From: Mycolicibacterium iranicum
GTDB taxonomy: Bacteria > Actinomycetota > Actinomycetes > Mycobacteriales > Mycobacteriaceae
Assembly: GCF_014190915.1 (NCBI RefSeq)
Contig: NZ_JACHVU010000001.1
Span: 372,001 to 436,000 of the forward strand
Length of the DNA stretch: 64,000 nucleotides
Direction of reading: 5' to 3'
Shown here: positions 62,543 through 64,000 of the stretch, in pieces
Layout of the letters: the number at the start of each line of letters is the position of its first letter
How positions within the stretch are numbered: the stretch's first letter is position 1
Notes under the pieces: generated by a model
What the model was told of the DNA's origin: nothing
Seen by the model: the letters and a program-made list of their open reading frames with translations, nothing else
Databases searched by the model: none
Translations under genes and position numbers: made by a program

Positions 62543-62583
62543 GCGACGCAGGGCGGCAGGGACACACTGCCGCCCTGCGTCGC
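62543..62583 (+). terminator. Perfect 17-bp hairpin terminator after ptsH
   Basis: Arms GCGACGCAGGGCGGCAG (62543-62559) and CTGCCGCCCTGCGTCGC (62567-62583) pair perfectly around the 7-base loop GGACACA. There is no U-tract, as is common for mycobacterial terminators. It separates the PTS operon from mycP1. Confidence 0.8.
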
Positions 62584-62727
62584 TACCGGCCGCTGATCTC
62601 CCCCGCCAAGAAAGCGGAATGACCCCTCCTCGGGCCCCCTTACGCTTTCCTGGTGCCTAGGACGCGCTGCCCCGACCACACATTTTGGTCTGTACCATCG
62701 TGGTTGTCGAGTTTGCTGAGAGCGCGT

Positions 62728-62744
62728 CAGCACATCATGTGCTG
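62728..62744. promoter_or_regulatory. Palindrome upstream of mycP1
   Basis: CAGCACAT-C-ATGTGCTG, perfect 8-base arms around one base, 27 bases before the mycP1 start. It lies in a 188-base gap after the terminator that must hold the mycP1 promoter. Confidence 0.55.
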
Positions 62745-62771
62745 GTCCGATACCGCCGGGGGTGACACCGC

Positions 62772-64000
62772 GTGCGCCGAGTAGGTGCCCTGTTCGTCGC
62801 GCTGTGCATGGTGGCGCTGACGGCTCCCCCGGCCGGAGCCATCGAACCCCCGATCATCGATCCTGCGGCCATTCCGCCTGATGAGACGGGTCCGGACCAG
62901 CCAATGGAACAGCGCCGCATCTGCGCCGCCCCGACGGCGTTTCCGAACTCGAACTTCGCCGATCGGCCGTGGGCCAGCGACTACCTCCGGCTCGCTGAGG
63001 CGCAGAAGTTCGCAACCGGGGCCGGCGTAACTGTCGCCGTCATCGACACGGGCATCAACGGATCACCGCGGGTGCCCGCCGAACCGGGCGGAGACTTCGT
63101 GGACGCCGCCGGAAACGGGATGTCGGACTGCGACGCACACGGCACGCTCACCGCAGCCGTCATCGCGGGCCGGCCCGTACCCACCGACGCATTCATCGGC
63201 GTGGCCCCCGACGCCCGCATTCTGTCGCTGCGGCAGACGTCCGACAGCTTCTCCCCCGTCGGCGCCCGCAACGATCCGAACGACCCCAACGCCACCCAGA
63301 CGGCCGGCTCGCTGCGCAGCCTGGCGCGGGCCATCGTGCACGCCGCCAACTTGGGTGCTCAGGTCATCAACATCAGCGAAGCCGCGTGCTACAAGACGAC
63401 CCGTCCCATCAACGAGGCCGTCGTCGGCGCGGCCATCAACTACGCCGTCAACGTCAAAGGCGCGGTGATCGTCGTCGCCGCCGGGAACACCGGTGAGAAC
63501 TGCACGCAGAATGCTCCCCCCGATCCGGCCGTGCCCGCCGACCCCCGCGGATGGCAGGAAGTCCAGACGATCGTCTCCCCGGCGTGGTACTCGCCGCTCG
63601 TGCTCGCCGTCGGCAGCATCGCACCCAACGGCCAGCCCAGCGGCTTCTCCGTCCAGGGTCCGTGGGTCGGCGCCGCGGCCCCCGGCGAGAACCTGGTCGC
63701 GCTGGGCTACGACGGCAATCCGGTCAACGCGCTCCAGGGCGAAGACGGTCCGATCCCGATCAGTGGCACGTCGTTCTCGGCCGCGTACGTCTCCGGTCTT
63801 GCCGCGCTCATCAAACAGCGCTTTCCCGAACTGACCCCGGCGCAGGTCATCAACCGGATCACCGCAACCGCCCGCCACCCCGGTGGCGGTGTGAACAATG
63901 TGGTCGGCGCCGGCGTGATCGACCCTGTCGCGGCATTGACCTGGGACGTCCCTCCTGGTCCGGCCGAGATCCCGTACAACGTCAAAGCGATTCCACCGCC
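62772..64000 (+). CDS. mycP1: Mycosin serine protease MycP1, 5' part
   Basis: A subtilisin-like protease of type VII secretion, cut by the window edge after about 409 residues. It has a signal peptide ending PPAGAIEPP, the mycosin N-terminal extension DPAAIPPDETGPDQPMEQR, and the triad Asp92 (VIDTG), His123 (CDAHGT) and Ser334 (GTSFSAAY). The C-terminal membrane helix would lie beyond the edge. It resembles MycP1 of ESX-1 more than other mycosins as I recall them, including the end AEIPYNVKAIPP. The GTG at 62772 is the start. EccE1 would be expected next. MycP1 limits ESX-1 secretion by cleaving EspB. Confidence 0.9.
   Translation, partial: MRRVGALFVALCMVALTAPPAGAIEPPIIDPAAIPPDETGPDQPMEQRRICAAPTAFPNSNFADRPWASDYLRLAEAQKFATGAGVTVAVIDTGINGSPRVPAEPGGDFVDAAGNGMSDCDAHGTLTAAVIAGRPVPTDAFIGVAPDARILSLRQTSDSFSPVGARNDPNDPNATQTAGSLRSLARAIVHAANLGAQVINISEAACYKTTRPINEAVVGAAINYAVNVKGAVIVVAAGNTGENCTQNAPPDPAVPADPRGWQEVQTIVSPAWYSPLVLAVGSIAPNGQPSGFSVQGPWVGAAAPGENLVALGYDGNPVNALQGEDGPIPISGTSFSAAYVSGLAALIKQRFPELTPAQVINRITATARHPGGGVNNVVGAGVIDPVAALTWDVPPGPAEIPYNVKAIPP

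Noticed and set aside
62772..64000. mycP1 as a truncated pseudogene
   Set aside because: The frame is open to the window edge and the full triad is present. The missing C-terminus is only the edge.

Overview
The window looks like the chromosome of a fast-growing mycobacterium (Mycolicibacterium type). GC is high almost throughout. It carries a complete mce1 locus, a mycosin protease of the ESX-1 kind, a PtpB-type phosphatase, and a fructose phosphotransferase system of the sort found in saprophytic mycobacteria. Species cannot be fixed from sequence alone. Much of the window runs in inverted order relative to the Rv0144-Rv0178 segment of M. tuberculosis. Orthology statements come from recalled family sequences and gene order, not from a search.

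Layout. 1-1.7 kb: the tail of a phosphodiester-glycosidase protein, a fructosamine-kinase-like gene and a DUF1275 membrane protein. 1.7-16.5 kb: the whole mce1 lipid-import operon on the minus strand (fadD5, yrbE1A, yrbE1B, mce1A-F, four Mce-associated proteins), with the GntR regulator mce1R divergent at 16.66 kb. 17.3-21 kb: SRPBCC, DUF72, M42 peptidase, TetR and a zinc-ribbon protein. 21.1-25 kb: a taurine/sulfonate-type ABC importer and an aryl-alcohol-type dehydrogenase. 25.2-30 kb: proton-translocating transhydrogenase pntAB and a NarL-type two-component pair. 30.2-37 kb: AraC regulator, FAD-Rieske oxidoreductase, a coupled pair ending in a P450, then fadE2 and ptpB.

37-45 kb is an AT-richer stretch unlike its surroundings. 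It is dominated by one 2252-residue exported protein: seven-bladed propeller, seven VCBS/cadherin-like repeats, further propeller repeats, and a C-terminal lipase-like alpha/beta hydrolase. A small lipoprotein follows. This is the most unusual object in the window.

45-51 kb is a minus-strand run matching Rv0145-Rv0149 (methyltransferase, aldehyde dehydrogenase, MFE-2-type SDR, quinone oxidoreductase) extended by HAD dehalogenase, PNPOx and DUF456 genes. 51-55.3 kb holds two divergent TetR genes, the second leading a tightly overlapped operon with a FUSC-type exporter. 55.3-56.6 kb holds pirin and a small hypothetical gene. 56.6-62.5 kb is the complete fructose PTS (ptsI divergent from fruR-fruK-fruA-ptsH), closed by a perfect 17-bp stem hairpin. 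The window ends inside mycP1, which probably marks the edge of an ESX-1 locus beyond 64 kb.

Several regulatory palindromes are visible between divergent genes (16.55, 50.16, 51.97, 56.28, 58.35 and 62.74 kb). No tRNA, rRNA, CRISPR array, insertion sequence or phage gene was recognised.
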